Below are positions 47,702 through 57,628 of a DNA stretch of 64,000 nt, in pieces. Positions within the stretch are counted from its first letter, which is position 1, and each line of letters starts with the position of its first letter. Origin of the DNA: Micromonospora avicenniae (lineage in GTDB: Bacteria; Actinomycetota; Actinomycetes; Mycobacteriales; Micromonosporaceae); contig NZ_FTNF01000001.1 in assembly GCF_900156065.1 (NCBI RefSeq), forward strand, positions 124,001-188,000, in the 5' to 3' direction. Position numbers and translations under genes: made by a program. The notes under the pieces are model-generated. The model saw nothing but the letters and a program-made list of their open reading frames with translations. It was not told the origin of the DNA and searched no databases.

Positions 47702-48816
47702 GGCCGCTCGCCGTCGTAGACGCGCGGTACCCGGCTGCTACCGAACCGGGTGACGATCTCGTAGTTGATGGTGTCCACGGCCTCGGCCCAGTCGTCGGCG
47801 GTCGGTTCACCGTCGGCGCCGCTGCCGAACAGGGTCACCACGTCGCCGGCCGCCACCTCGTCGTCGCCGCAGTCGAGCACGAACTGGTCCATGCAGACCC
47901 GGCCCGAGATGGTTCTCCGCGTGCCGGCGAGGTGCACCGGACCGCAGTTGGAGGCGTGTCGGGGCACCCCGTCGGCGTAGCCGAGCGGCACCACTGCCAG
48001 GTTCGTCTCCCGGTCCGTGGTGTACGTGTGCCCGTACGAGACACCGGTGCCGGCCGGCACCCGCTTGGCGAGGATCACCCGGGCGCGGGCGGTCATCGCC
48101 GGGCGGAGGCCGAAGGTCTCCCCCGCCACCGGGGAGAGACCGTAGACGGCCAGCCCGGGCCGGACCAGGTCGAAGTGGGTGTCGGGCCGGGTCAGGGCGG
48201 CCGCCGAGTTGGCCAGGTGCCGGTAGCGGGGGCGCAGCCCCGCCTGCTCGGCCATGGCCAGCCCCTCGTGGAAGACGGCCAACTGCCGGTCGGTGGTCGG
48301 GTGGCCCGGCATGTCGGCGTAGACGAAGTGGCTCCACACCCCGACCACCTCGACCAACCCGTCGCTCTGCGCCTTGGCGGCGGCCTCGAGCAGGGCCGGC
48401 CAGTCCGCGACGGTCGCGCCGCCCCGGGACAGCCCGGTGTCGATCTTCAGGTGCAGCTGGGCCGGACGGTCGGCGCGTCGGCTCGCCTCGATCATCTCGT
48501 CGAGCTGCGGAAGGCTGGCGACGGCCAGGTCGACCCCGGCACCGATCCCCTCCTCCAGCGGCAGCCCGGGTGCCAGCAGCCAGGCCAGCACGGGCGCGGT
48601 GATCCCGGCCCGCCGCAGCGCGAGCGCCTCGTCGAGCGTGCAGACGCCGAGCCAGGAGGCTCCGCCGTCCAGCGACGCTCGGGCGGCCGGAACCATGCCG
48701 TGCCCGTACCCGTCGGCCTTCACCACCGCCATCACCTCGGCGGTGGTGCCGGACCGGAGCCGGCTCACGTTCTCACGGATCGCGTCAAGATCGACACGTA
48801 CCTCGGCCTGCCACAT
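47698..48816 (-). CDS. alr: Alanine racemase
   Basis: Interconverts L- and D-alanine for peptidoglycan. The 372-residue PLP enzyme has the cofactor Lys 33 in AVVKADGYGHG, the second catalytic residue in GVSYGHTY (Tyr near 260), and the C-terminal domain with RVCMDQFVLDC. The ATG at 48816 (MWQAEVRVDLDAI) is chosen; the longer frame adds a segment unlike the family. Target for the next gene in the t6A-alr cluster conserved across actinobacteria. Confidence 0.97.
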   Translation of the reverse strand: MWQAEVRVDLDAIRENVSRLRSGTTAEVMAVVKADGYGHGMVPAARASLDGGASWLGVCTLDEALALRRAGITAPVLAWLLAPGLPLEEGIGAGVDLAVASLPQLDEMIEASRRADRPAQLHLKIDTGLSRGGATVADWPALLEAAAKAQSDGLVEVVGVWSHFVYADMPGHPTTDRQLAVFHEGLAMAEQAGLRPRYRHLANSAAALTRPDTHFDLVRPGLAVYGLSPVAGETFGLRPAMTARARVILAKRVPAGTGVSYGHTYTTDRETNLAVVPLGYADGVPRHASNCGPVHLAGTRRTISGRVCMDQFVLDCGDDEVAAGDVVTLFGSGADGEPTADDWAEAVDTINYEIVTRFGSSRVPRVYDGERP

Positions 48817-48948
48817 GCGCCCAGCGTACTTTCCGCAGTGATCACGGCGCGGGCCGACGCTCACGTGCGTGACCAGTAACGTGTCGGCTGCTCAGGCATC
48901 CGCGCCGACGAAGGGCCGAGCCGGACGAGTCCACTCGGCGGGGGACGA

Positions 48949-50418
48949 TCAGCTCAGCCGGGCGACCACCGGGCGGAGCGCGGCGGCCACGTCGGGCGCG
49001 GTCACCGGGCCGCCCCGGGCCGCCTCCCGGCCGGCCAGCCCGTGCAGGTACGCCGCCGCGGCCGCCGCCCGCTCCGCCGGCAGGCCACCGGCGAGCAGCG
49101 AGCCGAGCAGCCCCGCCAGCACGTCACCGGTGCCGCCGGTGGCCAGCACCGGCGTTCCGGTCGGGTTGACGTACGCCCGACCGTCGGGGGTGCCGATCAC
49201 CGTCCGGTCCCCCTTGAGCAGCACCACGGCGTTCATCCAGGCGGCGAGCCGCAGCGTGGCCCCGACCCGGTCGGCACCCGGCGCCTCTCCGCAGAGCCGG
49301 GCGAACTCCCGGTCGTGCGGGGTGACCACGGTCGGGGCGTCCCGTTTGCGCAGGCTCTCGGCGAGGGAACCGTCGACGAGCAGGGTGAGCGCATCCGCGT
49401 CGAGCACCACCGGCACCGGCGCGGCGAGCACGGCGCGCAACTCGGCGGCGGCGTCCTCGCCGGTGCCCAGCCCGGAGCCGCACACCCACGCCTGCACCCG
49501 ACCGGCGTCGGCGACCTTCCCGGTGGCGATCACGGACGGGTGCTGGTGCAGCACCTCGGCCCGGGCGCCGCCGGCGTAGCGCACCATGCCGGTCGGCCCG
49601 GCCAGCGCCCCGCCGACGGAGAGCACCGCCGCGCCCGGGTACGTCGACGAGCCGGTGGCCACCCCGACCACGCCCCGGGTGTACTTCTCCGAGGCCGCGC
49701 CGAGCGTCGGCCACCACCGCACCATGTCCGACCACTCGGTCACCCGCAACGACGGCGTGCCCCGCAGCCAGGGCGCAAGCCCGATGTCGACCAGCTCGAC
49801 CTCACCGGCGAGCGGGGCGGCCGGGCCCACCACCAGCGCGGTCTTCAGCGCACCGAAGGTCACCGTCACGTCGGCGCGGACCGCGTTCGGCCGACCGGAG
49901 GCGGTCAGCGGCACGTCACCCGTGTCGACGGCGACCCCGCTGGGCACGTCGACGGCCACCACGGTGGCTCGTACCCCGTCGCGCCCGCAGCAGCCGGCCA
50001 GGCTGGCGGCCAACTGCTCGGCGGTCTCCCGAAGGCCGCCGGTGCCGCCGATGCCGACTATGCCGTCCAGTACCAGGTCGAGCACGGCCGGCGGCCGGTC
50101 GACGATCCGCCCGCCCGCCGCGCGCAGCGCGGCGAGCCCTTCGGCGTGCGCCCGGCCAGGAGTGAGCAGCAGGGCCGACACGGCCGCGCCGCGGCGGGCC
50201 AGGTGGGCGCCGGCGAAGAGCGCGTCGCCGCCGTTGTCCCCCGAACCGACCAGCAGCAACACCCGGGCGCCGTAGACACCGCCCCGGTCGGTGAGGATCA
50301 GCGCGCACCGCCGGGCCAGCCCGGCGGCCGCGCGCTGCATGAGCGTTCCGGGCGGAAGCGTGGCCATCAGGCCGGCCTCCGCCGCGCGTACGTCCGCCAC
50401 CCGCCACACCGGTCTCAT
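48949..50418 (-). CDS. nnr: Bifunctional NAD(P)H-hydrate epimerase and dehydratase
   Basis: Repairs hydrated NAD(P)H. The 489-residue fusion has an N-terminal YjeF epimerase domain (about 1-215; LLVGSGDNGGDALFAGAHLA near 52) and a C-terminal ADP-dependent dehydratase of the ribokinase-like fold (about 230-485; VVTPHDREFARLCG and ATGGTGDVLAGLLGSLL near 442). Length and order match the usual bifunctional form. It lies downstream of acpS and upstream of alr. Confidence 0.95.
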   Translation of the reverse strand: MRPVWRVADVRAAEAGLMATLPPGTLMQRAAAGLARRCALILTDRGGVYGARVLLLVGSGDNGGDALFAGAHLARRGAAVSALLLTPGRAHAEGLAALRAAGGRIVDRPPAVLDLVLDGIVGIGGTGGLRETAEQLAASLAGCCGRDGVRATVVAVDVPSGVAVDTGDVPLTASGRPNAVRADVTVTFGALKTALVVGPAAPLAGEVELVDIGLAPWLRGTPSLRVTEWSDMVRWWPTLGAASEKYTRGVVGVATGSSTYPGAAVLSVGGALAGPTGMVRYAGGARAEVLHQHPSVIATGKVADAGRVQAWVCGSGLGTGEDAAAELRAVLAAPVPVVLDADALTLLVDGSLAESLRKRDAPTVVTPHDREFARLCGEAPGADRVGATLRLAAWMNAVVLLKGDRTVIGTPDGRAYVNPTGTPVLATGGTGDVLAGLLGSLLAGGLPAERAAAAAAYLHGLAGREAARGGPVTAPDVAAALRPVVARLS

Positions 50419-50467
50419 GGCACCGCTCCCGTCCCACGTCCCGGGCCGCCCCGCGGCCCGGCCGATC

Positions 50468-50836
50468 TCAGCGTTCCGCGACCACCATCGCCGACGCGAT
50501 CCCGCCGTCGTGGGACAGCGAGAGGTGCCAGCGACTGATTCCGCGCTCGACCGCCGCCGCGGCCACCGTGCCGGAGACGGTCAGCCAGGGTCGGCCGTCC
50601 GGATCCGGCACGATCTCGCAGTCGTGCCAGCTCAGGCCGGCCGGTGCGCCGAGCGCCTTGGCCACCGCCTCCTTCGCCGCGAACCGCGCGGCGAGGGACT
50701 CGGGCAAGCGCGGACCACCCGAGCGGGTGTACCGCTCGGCCTCGGTGAAGAGCCGCTCGGCGAGCAGCGGCGTCCGCTCCAGCGCCCGGGCGAACCGGTC
50801 GACCAGCACGACGTCGATGCCGACAGCGACGATCAC
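50468..50836 (-). CDS. acpS: Holo-[acyl-carrier-protein] synthase
   Basis: Attaches 4'-phosphopantetheine from CoA to acyl carrier protein. The 122-residue protein has the magnesium-binding Asp in [11 protein letters not shown] (near 8) and Glu in [15 protein letters not shown] (near 55), the two signatures of AcpS, and ends [15 protein letters not shown]. The start is GTG. It is 50 nt upstream of nnr and probably cotranscribed. Confidence 0.95.
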   Translation of the reverse strand: MIVAVGIDVVLVDRFARALERTPLLAERLFTEAERYTRSGGPRLPESLAARFAAKEAVAKALGAPAGLSWHDCEIVPDPDGRPWLTVSGTVAAAAVERGISRWHLSLSHDGGIASAMVVAER

Positions 50837-51012
50837 CAGTTCACCCTACCGGCGCGGGGGCCGCGCACATTAGCCGCTGACCACCCGTCGGGCAACGCCT
50901 GTGGACGACCCGGGCGTACGCCCACCGCACGCCGTCCACAGGCCACCCGGCGAACGCTTCAGGCGCCTAGCGTCGTGCTGTCGATGTCGATCCATGCAGG
51001 GGGGGTGCGGGG

Positions 51013-51309
51013 ATGGCCGATGAGCCGTTCACGGTCCGGCCGGAGGTGCTGCGCGAGACGGCCCGGGCACTGGCGGACAACGCGTACCGGCTGGCGCACG
51101 GGCTGGCCGGCACGCCAGGGCTGACCGTGACTGCTCCTGGCTGGTCGACGGCCGCCGCGCTGGGCGCGCTGGAGACGGCGGTGCACGGCTGGTTCGGTCG
51201 GCTCGGCGGCCGGGTGGCCGAGACGGCCGGATCGGTCCGAGCCTCCGTCGACGCCTACCACGCCGTCGATGACCGGGCGGCCCGCCGGCTCGCCACGGTG
51301 CCTCGATGA
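51013..51309 (+). CDS. WXG100-like small protein
   Basis: A 98-residue helical protein (RPEVLRETARALADNAYRL, then SVRASVDAYHAVDDRAAR) with a W-S-T-A turn near the middle (GWSTAAALGAL), the size and heptad-like pattern of WXG100/ESX-type proteins, though no exact W-x-G is present. The next gene, a DUF1023 hydrolase, overlaps it by four bases, the usual pairing for that hydrolase family. Likely expressed together; secretion is not shown. Confidence 0.7.
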   Translation: MADEPFTVRPEVLRETARALADNAYRLAHGLAGTPGLTVTAPGWSTAAALGALETAVHGWFGRLGGRVAETAGSVRASVDAYHAVDDRAARRLATVPR

Positions 51310-52898
51310 CCACCGTCGGATACGCCCAGTTGTGGAGAGCCGACCCGGGCGCGTGGCGTGCCGCCGGTGCGGGGTGGGCCGGGCTGACGGCGCTGGTCGA
51401 TCGCCGTGCGGCGGAGCTGGGTGGGCGGGGCACGGCGATGGCTGCGGGGTGGTCCGGCGCGGCGGCGACGGCAGCCAACGCCCGGATGAGCGGGATCGGC
51501 ACCGACCTGGCCTCGGTACGGCCCGCTCTGGTCGAGGCCGACCAGGCGCTCGCCGAGTTCGCGGCACGGATCTCAGCCGCCAAGGGGCAGTTGGCCGCTG
51601 CGGTGGCCCTGGCGGACGCCGCCGGGCTGGCCGTCGATCGGGACGGGCGGGTGGGCGCGGATCCGGCCCGGTCGCGGCCGAGCGAGCGGGACGGCCCGGC
51701 CGCAGCCCGGGTGGCAGCGGCGCTGCGGACGGCGCTCGACGTGGCCGGGGCCGCCGACCGGGCGACCGCGGCGAAGCTGGCCGAGCTCGCGGCGGCCGCC
51801 TCGGCGGGCTGGCAGGAGCCGCCCCCACCAGGGCGGCCCGGGCCGTACGCCGACCCGGCTCTCGTACGCGCGTGGTGGGCGGAGCTGACGCCGGCCCAAC
51901 GGCGCTGGCTGGTGGCGCATGAGGCGGCGCTGGTCGGCCGGCTGGACGGGGTGCCGGTGACCGCCCGTGACCAGGCCAACCGGCTGCTCCTCGGCGTTCA
52001 TCGCGCGGAGCTGCTCGCGCAGCGGGAGCAGCTGCTGGCCCGGATGCCACCGGCCCCGGTCGAGGCGGTCCGGTCGCACTGGCTCGCCGGTCGGCTGGCC
52101 GGCCTGGATTCGCTCACCGACCGGCTGACCGGGGCGGCGGGGCCACGCGCGTACCTGCTCGGGCTGGATCCGGCCGGTGAAGGGCGGGTGGTCGTCGCGC
52201 TCGGCGACCCGGACCATTCCGACCGGGTGCTGACGTACGTGCCGGGGATGACCGCCGGTCTCGACGACGCACCCGGCGAGCTCGGCCGGGCGGGGCGGGT
52301 GCTGGGCCGCTGCGCCGAGCTGGCCCCGGGCGAGCGGAGCGCGGCCGTGCTCTGGTTGGACTACGACGCCCCGGATTTCCTGCACGAGGCGGTCACGGCC
52401 GGCCAGGCCCGGGACGCCGGCCCGGCGTTGCACCGTTTCCAGGAGGGGCTGCGGACCACCCACGAGGGCCCACCTGCCCGGCAGACCGTGCTCGGGCACA
52501 GCTATGGGTCCCTCGTGGTGGGCACGGCCGCCCGGGAGCATGGTCTGGCCGCCGACGCTCTCGTCTTCGTCGGCTCACCGGGAGTGGGCGTGGAGCATGC
52601 CGCCGAGCTGCGCGTACCGCCCGATGAGGTCTGGGCGAGCAGCGCCTCGGACGACGTGATCCGGCTGGCCCGCTCGCCGGACGAACTGGCCCGGCGCACC
52701 CTTTTCAACGCGTCGCCGTTGGCCGCTGCACTCGGGTGGCCGGCGCACAGCGGGCACGAGCTGTGGTTCGGCCGGGACCCGGCCACGCCCGGCTTCGGTG
52801 GGCGGGTCTTCCCCAGCGGTCGGCACGGCCACACCGGCTACTGGGACGCGGACAATCCGGCGCTGGACGGCATGGCCCGCATCGTGCTCGGCCGCTGA
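51306..52898 (+). CDS. DUF1023-family alpha/beta hydrolase
   Basis: A 530-residue protein. The first about 220 residues are Ala-rich and helical (EADQALAEFAARISAAKGQL), like an ESX-type helical bundle. The C-terminal DUF1023 hydrolase domain (about 280-500) has YVPGMTAGLDD, the nucleophile elbow VLGHSYGSLVVG (Ser near 398) and a catalytic His in SGRHGHTGYW near 515. The pairing with a small WXG100-like gene and the helical front part suggest that it acts outside the cell or in a toxin-like role, but this is inferred. It is convergent with glmS. Confidence 0.85.
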   Translation: MTTVGYAQLWRADPGAWRAAGAGWAGLTALVDRRAAELGGRGTAMAAGWSGAAATAANARMSGIGTDLASVRPALVEADQALAEFAARISAAKGQLAAAVALADAAGLAVDRDGRVGADPARSRPSERDGPAAARVAAALRTALDVAGAADRATAAKLAELAAAASAGWQEPPPPGRPGPYADPALVRAWWAELTPAQRRWLVAHEAALVGRLDGVPVTARDQANRLLLGVHRAELLAQREQLLARMPPAPVEAVRSHWLAGRLAGLDSLTDRLTGAAGPRAYLLGLDPAGEGRVVVALGDPDHSDRVLTYVPGMTAGLDDAPGELGRAGRVLGRCAELAPGERSAAVLWLDYDAPDFLHEAVTAGQARDAGPALHRFQEGLRTTHEGPPARQTVLGHSYGSLVVGTAAREHGLAADALVFVGSPGVGVEHAAELRVPPDEVWASSASDDVIRLARSPDELARRTLFNASPLAAALGWPAHSGHELWFGRDPATPGFGGRVFPSGRHGHTGYWDADNPALDGMARIVLGR

Positions 52899-53149
52899 CG
52901 GCCGGGCCCGGGGCCGGACGGGCGGGCGCTGGGCGCGGACCGGCCGGACACGGGCCCGCAGGGCCGGTGTGGACATGGAGGCGCGGGGCCGGGCGGGGAC
53001 GCGACCCCCTGCCAGGACGGCCGGAGCGGGCCACGGCTGGCCAGAACGGCCGGGGCTGGGCCGCGGTCGGATGCCGTGGCCCAGGCCGCCGGAGAAGACC
53101 GAGCCCCGGTCGCCGGTCGTGGCGGCCGGGGCCGGACGGGTCGTCGGGG

Positions 53150-55063
53150 CTACTCGACGGTGACCGACTTCGCGAGGTTGCGCGGCTGGTCGACGTCGTG
53201 TCCACGGGCGGCGGCGATCTCGGCCGCGAGCACCTGCAGTGGCACGGTGGTGACCAGCGGAGAGAGCAGGGTGGGCGTACGCGGCACGTAGATCAGGTGA
53301 TCTGCGTAGCGGACGACCGCCTCGTCCCCCTCCTCCGCGATCACGATGGTCCGGGCGCCTCGGGCGCGTACCTCCTGGATGTTGGAGACGACCTTGTCGT
53401 GCAGCACACCCCGGCCGGCCGGTGACGGCACCACGCAGACCACCGGGGTGCCCTTGTCGATGAGCGAGATCGGTCCGTGCTTCAGCTCACCGGCGGCGAA
53501 GCCCTCGGCGTGCATGTAAGCCAGCTCCTTGAGCTTGAGCGCACCCTCCAGGGCGACCGGGTAGCCGACGTGGCGGCCGATGAAGAGGATGGTCGGCTCG
53601 GACTTCAGGTCGCGGGCCAGCTCGCGCACCGGCTCGATGCGTTCGAGCAGCTCACGCAGCTTGGCCGGGACGTCCTGGAGCTGGGCGACCACCGCTGCGA
53701 CCTCGTCGGCGAACTTGATGCCGCGCACCTGGGCCAGGTGCAGGCCGATCAGGTAGCAGGCGACGACCTGGGTGAGGAACGCCTTGGTGGAGGCGACGGC
53801 GATCTCCGGCCCGCCGTGGGTGTAGAGCACCGCGTCGGACTCGCGCGGAATGGTCGAACCGTTGGTGTTGCAGATCGCCAGCACGCGGGCCTTCTGCTCC
53901 TTGGCGTGGCGCAGCGCCATCAGCGTGTCCATCGTCTCGCCCGACTGCGAGATCACGACGATCAGCGTGGACCGGTCGAGCACCGGGTCGCGGTAGCGGA
54001 ACTCGCTGGCCAGCTCCACCTCGCAGGGGATCCGGGTCCAGTGCTCGATGGCGTACTTGGCGACCAGGCCGGCGTGGTACGAGGTGCCGCAGGCCACGAT
54101 GAAGATCTTGTCGACGTCCCGCAGATCCTGGTCGCTGAGGCGGACCTCGTCCAGCGCGATCTCGCCGGACTCGGTGAGCCGGCCGAGCAGGGTGTCGGCG
54201 ACCGCCTGGGGCTGCTCCTCGATCTCCTTGAGCATGAACCAGTCGTAGCCACCCTTCTCGGCGGCCGACGAGTCCCAGTCGATGTGGAAGTCCTTGCCGG
54301 CCGCGGGCTGGCCGTCGAAGTCGGTGATCTCGATCGTGTCGCCCGTGATCAGGACGATCTGGTCCTGACCCAGTTCAACCGCGTCACGGGTGTGCTCGAT
54401 GAACGCGGCGACGTCGGAGGCGAGGTAGTTCTCCCCCTGGCCCCGGCCCACCACCAGCGGGGAGTTGCGCCGCGCCCCGACCACGGCGCCGGGTACGCCC
54501 GCGTCGACGGCGAGCAGGGTGAACGCGCCCTCCAGCCGCTGGCAGACCACCCGCATGGCGGCGGCGAGCAGCTGCGGACCGTTCGCGTGACCGGCCGCGC
54601 GGAGATCGGCCAGGGCGGCGGCGAGCAGGTGGGCCGCACACTCGGTGTCGGTGTCGCTGTGGAACTGGACGCCGTCGGCCTCCAGCTCGGCGCGGAGCTT
54701 CGCGAAGTTCTCGATGATGCCGTTGTGGATCACGGCGACCCGGCCGTCCGGAGCTACGTGCGGGTGCGCGTTGCGGTCGGTGGGACCGCCGTGGGTGGCC
54801 CAGCGGGTGTGCCCGATGGCGGTGGTGCCGTCACCGATGCCGATCGGGCTGGCCGCGCAGGACGTGGGATCTTCGGCGGCGCGCTCGGAGAGCACCTTCT
54901 CCAGGTTGGCCAGCTTGCCGGCCTTCTTCTCCGTCAGCAGCTCCCCGTCGCACACGACGGCGACGCCTGCCGAGTCGTAGCCGCGGTACTCCAGCCGCCG
55001 CAGCCCGTCGAGCACGATGCCGAGCGCCGGCCGCGCGCCGGCGTAACCCACGATTCCACACAT
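53150..55063 (-). CDS. glmS: Glucosamine-fructose-6-phosphate aminotransferase
   Basis: Makes glucosamine-6-phosphate from fructose-6-phosphate and glutamine, the first step to UDP-GlcNAc. The 637-residue enzyme has catalytic Cys 2 (MCGIVGYAG), the amidotransferase domain (2-250, with GHTRWATHGGPT), two sugar-isomerase domains (ACGTSYHAGLVAKY near 330; FIGRHVGYPVALEGALKLKE near 500), and the usual C-terminus NLAKSVTVE. The ATG at 55063 is fixed by the required Cys 2. GlmM, the next enzyme of the pathway, is at 61940-63298. Confidence 0.97.
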   Translation of the reverse strand: MCGIVGYAGARPALGIVLDGLRRLEYRGYDSAGVAVVCDGELLTEKKAGKLANLEKVLSERAAEDPTSCAASPIGIGDGTTAIGHTRWATHGGPTDRNAHPHVAPDGRVAVIHNGIIENFAKLRAELEADGVQFHSDTDTECAAHLLAAALADLRAAGHANGPQLLAAAMRVVCQRLEGAFTLLAVDAGVPGAVVGARRNSPLVVGRGQGENYLASDVAAFIEHTRDAVELGQDQIVLITGDTIEITDFDGQPAAGKDFHIDWDSSAAEKGGYDWFMLKEIEEQPQAVADTLLGRLTESGEIALDEVRLSDQDLRDVDKIFIVACGTSYHAGLVAKYAIEHWTRIPCEVELASEFRYRDPVLDRSTLIVVISQSGETMDTLMALRHAKEQKARVLAICNTNGSTIPRESDAVLYTHGGPEIAVASTKAFLTQVVACYLIGLHLAQVRGIKFADEVAAVVAQLQDVPAKLRELLERIEPVRELARDLKSEPTILFIGRHVGYPVALEGALKLKELAYMHAEGFAAGELKHGPISLIDKGTPVVCVVPSPAGRGVLHDKVVSNIQEVRARGARTIVIAEEGDEAVVRYADHLIYVPRTPTLLSPLVTTVPLQVLAAEIAAARGHDVDQPRNLAKSVTVE

Positions 55064-55481
55064 GGTCCGCAGCCTAACCCAGTTTCGCTCATCGCGCGTG
55101 CGCGAAAGCCCGGTTATCGAACACTGAACTTGAGCGAACAGTCGAGCCGAGACGACGACCGGGCTGACTGGCTGCCCGGACGTGCCGCGACACGAACGTT
55201 CACCGCCCCCGCCTACCCGTACATCGAGGGCCGCAACCGGCGGACGGGCCACTACCTGACCGGGCAGCGGCCCTTCGTGCGCGGCCCGCGCCGCATCCGT
55301 GCCCGGAGCGGACCGGATGTCCGCGGTGTCTCCTCCCGACCTCGCCAGGCCGGGCACGGACGCTGGGACGGGTAGACACGGACACCTCGCAAACCCCGCC
55401 CGCCCGGAACCGAACGGCCGGATCGCCCGTAGGCTGGCGGGCCCGACCGACGGCTGGTCACCGACGCGAACTGGAGAAGCC
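55064..55481. other. Divergent region between glmS and MmpS-like gene
   Basis: About 418 bp without a gene. Just upstream of glmS there is a short dyad (TTTCGC...GCGAAA, about 55083-55107) and a locally lower GC content to about 55150, where the glmS promoter probably lies. The rest is GC-rich without recognisable structure. No glmS ribozyme was recognised. Confidence 0.45.
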
Positions 55482-56264
55482 ATGTCCGACGGGCCACCGC
55501 CCTCCGATCCGTCGCCACGCGTTCCGCAACCGGACCCCGGACCCTGGGCGCCACTCGATCCACCGCCGGCCCGGCAACCCGCCGCGCCGGCGGACCTCTG
55601 GCTTCCGACCGCTCCGGCCCATCCGCCGTTCCCGGCGGCCGACGCCACGTCGGCGCCGACCCCCGAGGTCCACGCCGGCCACGCGGACCCGACCACCGGC
55701 GACGGGCGGCGGCCCGACCGTGCGGCCGGCGGCCGGCGGACCCGGCGGATGGTCGGCGCGATCCTCGTCACGGCGCTCCTCCTCGGTGGCGGGGTCACCC
55801 TCGGCTCGCGCCTGCTCGACCACCCCGGCGACCAGGTTGAGGCTGGCCCGATCGCCGACGACCTGTCGCAGGACGGCGGGGACGACGGCTGGGACGAAGA
55901 CGGCGGTGACGACGGCGGGGGCGAAGACGGCCAGGCCGCCGAGGCCACCTCGGCGCCGACGCCCAGTCCCGCCACCACCCCGTCCAATGGGCCCGGTCGG
56001 ATCTCCGTGGTCTACGAGGTGACTGGCAAAGGGCGGGCCGACATCCTGTACAACGACGCGAACGGTATGCACGTCTGGCTGGACAGGGTGCCGTTGCCAT
56101 GGAAGAGAAGCATCCGCGCCGATCGCCGTGACCAGGTGATGCTGCAGGCCAACAAGACGGCCGGCAGCGGGGATACGCTCAGATGCTCGGTGCGCGTCGA
56201 CGGTGGCGCCCCGGTGACGGAGAAGATCGGCGCCACGGGCTGGCGGGCGAGCTGCTCCGGCTGA
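55482..56264 (+). CDS. MmpS-like membrane protein
   Basis: A 260-residue protein. The first about 85 residues are Pro/Asp-rich and cytoplasmic. One membrane helix follows (about 90-110: RMVGAILVTALLLGGGVTLG), then a strongly acidic external stretch with Gly/Asp repeats (DGGDDGWDEDGGDDGGGEDG) and a C-terminal domain with the MmpS pattern VYEVTGKGRADILYNDANG ... LPWKRSI. In Mycobacterium, MmpS proteins assist MmpL lipid exporters; no mmpL gene is present here. The long acidic linker is unusual for the family. Confidence 0.75.
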   Translation: MSDGPPPSDPSPRVPQPDPGPWAPLDPPPARQPAAPADLWLPTAPAHPPFPAADATSAPTPEVHAGHADPTTGDGRRPDRAAGGRRTRRMVGAILVTALLLGGGVTLGSRLLDHPGDQVEAGPIADDLSQDGGDDGWDEDGGDDGGGEDGQAAEATSAPTPSPATTPSNGPGRISVVYEVTGKGRADILYNDANGMHVWLDRVPLPWKRSIRADRRDQVMLQANKTAGSGDTLRCSVRVDGGAPVTEKIGATGWRASCSG

Positions 56265-56307
56265 GCGGCCGGTTGTACCGGCGGCGGCGGGTCGTAGGCT
56301 GACGGGT

Positions 56308-57501
56308 GTGACGACGACCGCCGATGTCGATCCGCTGGTGGCCCGGATGCGGCAGTTCGGCACCACCATCTTCGCCGAGATGTCCGCACTCGCCGTCCGC
56401 ACCGGCGCGGTGAACCTGGGCCAGGGTTTCCCGGACACCGACGGCCCGCCCGAGATGTTGGCCGCCGCCGCCGAGGCGCTGCGCTCCGGGCAGAACCAGT
56501 ACCCGCCGGGTCCGGGCATCCCCGCCCTGCGCGCGGCAGTGGCGGCGCACCAGCGCCGGTTCTGGGGATTGGAGTACGACCCGGACGGCGAGGTCGTGGT
56601 GACGGCAGGCGCCACCGAGGCGGTCGCCGCCGCGATCCTCGCCCTCTGCGAGCCGGGCGACGAGGTGGTGTGCTTCGAGCCGTACTACGACTCGTACGCC
56701 GCCGCCATCGCCCTGGCCGGCGCGGTCCGCCGCCCGGTCACGTTGCGTCCGGCCAGCGGTGGCCGGTACGCCTTCGACCCGGACGCGCTGCGTGCGGCGT
56801 TCGGGCCGCGTACCCGCCTGGTGCTGCTGAACTCGCCGCACAACCCGACCGGCAAGGTCTTCACCCCGGCCGAGTTGGCCCTGATCGCCGAGCTGTGCCA
56901 GGGGCACGACGCGTACGCGGTGACCGACGAGGTGTACGAGCACCTGGTCTTCACCGACGCGTCCGCCCCGCACGTCCCCCTCGCCACGCTGCCCGGCATG
57001 CGCGAACGCACCCTGCGCATCTCCTCGGCCGGCAAGACGTTCTCCTGCACCGGCTGGAAGGTTGGTTGGGCGAGCGGGCCGGCGCGGCTGGTGTCCGCGC
57101 TGCTCCGGGTGAAGCAGTTCCTCACCTTCGTCAACGCGGCGCCGCTGCAACCGGCGGTGGCGGTGGCGCTCGGCCTGCCCGACGAGTACTTCGCCGGCTT
57201 CCGGGCCGGGTTGCAGGCTCGGCGGGACCAACTGGTCGAGGGCCTGAACGACGCCGGGTTCGACGTGCTCGCCACGGAGGGCACGTACTTCGTCACCGCC
57301 GACGTCACGCCCCTCGGCGGCGGCGACGGGGTCGAGTTCTGCCGTTCGCTACCGCAGCGCTGCGGCGTGGTCGCGGTGCCTACCCAGGTCTTCTACGACG
57401 ACGCCGAGGCGGGGCGGCGACTGGTCCGCTTCGCCTTCTGCAAGCGGCCCGAGGTGTTGAGCGAGGCGGTCACCCGCCTGCGTCGACTCGCCGCGAGCTG
57501 A
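56308..57501 (+). CDS. dapC: PLP aminotransferase, DapC-like
   Basis: A 397-residue class I/II aminotransferase, close in sequence to mycobacterial DapC (Rv0858c), which makes N-succinyl-diaminopimelate in lysine/peptidoglycan synthesis. The N-terminus TTIFAEMSALAVRTGAVNLG is nearly the same as in that protein. The PLP Lys is in SSAGKTFSCTGWKVGW (near 241), the cofactor Asp in YAVTDEVYEHL (near 211) and the carboxylate-binding Arg in LVRFAFCKR. The start is GTG. Methionine or kynurenine aminotransferase activity, shared by relatives, cannot be excluded. Confidence 0.85.
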   Translation: MTTTADVDPLVARMRQFGTTIFAEMSALAVRTGAVNLGQGFPDTDGPPEMLAAAAEALRSGQNQYPPGPGIPALRAAVAAHQRRFWGLEYDPDGEVVVTAGATEAVAAAILALCEPGDEVVCFEPYYDSYAAAIALAGAVRRPVTLRPASGGRYAFDPDALRAAFGPRTRLVLLNSPHNPTGKVFTPAELALIAELCQGHDAYAVTDEVYEHLVFTDASAPHVPLATLPGMRERTLRISSAGKTFSCTGWKVGWASGPARLVSALLRVKQFLTFVNAAPLQPAVAVALGLPDEYFAGFRAGLQARRDQLVEGLNDAGFDVLATEGTYFVTADVTPLGGGDGVEFCRSLPQRCGVVAVPTQVFYDDAEAGRRLVRFAFCKRPEVLSEAVTRLRRLAAS

Positions 57502-57628
57502 CCTCCGGGCGCCCCGTTCGCCCGGGCCGCGCATCCGCCGGACGCCCGGCAAGGCGCAAGAGTCCGGGTTTCCGCCGGGCGGGTCGGGCCCAGGCCGCCG
57601 GAGCAGGATCTCCGCCCGCGCCGGCGGC

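Noticed and set aside
52899..53149. Possible small gene between the DUF1023 hydrolase and glmS
   Set aside because: The stretch is repetitive GGCCGG-rich sequence between convergent genes, with no frame having protein-like composition.
55064..55481. glmS ribozyme or riboswitch upstream of glmS
   Set aside because: No catalytic core or pseudoknot pattern could be recognised, and these ribozymes are typical of Firmicutes.
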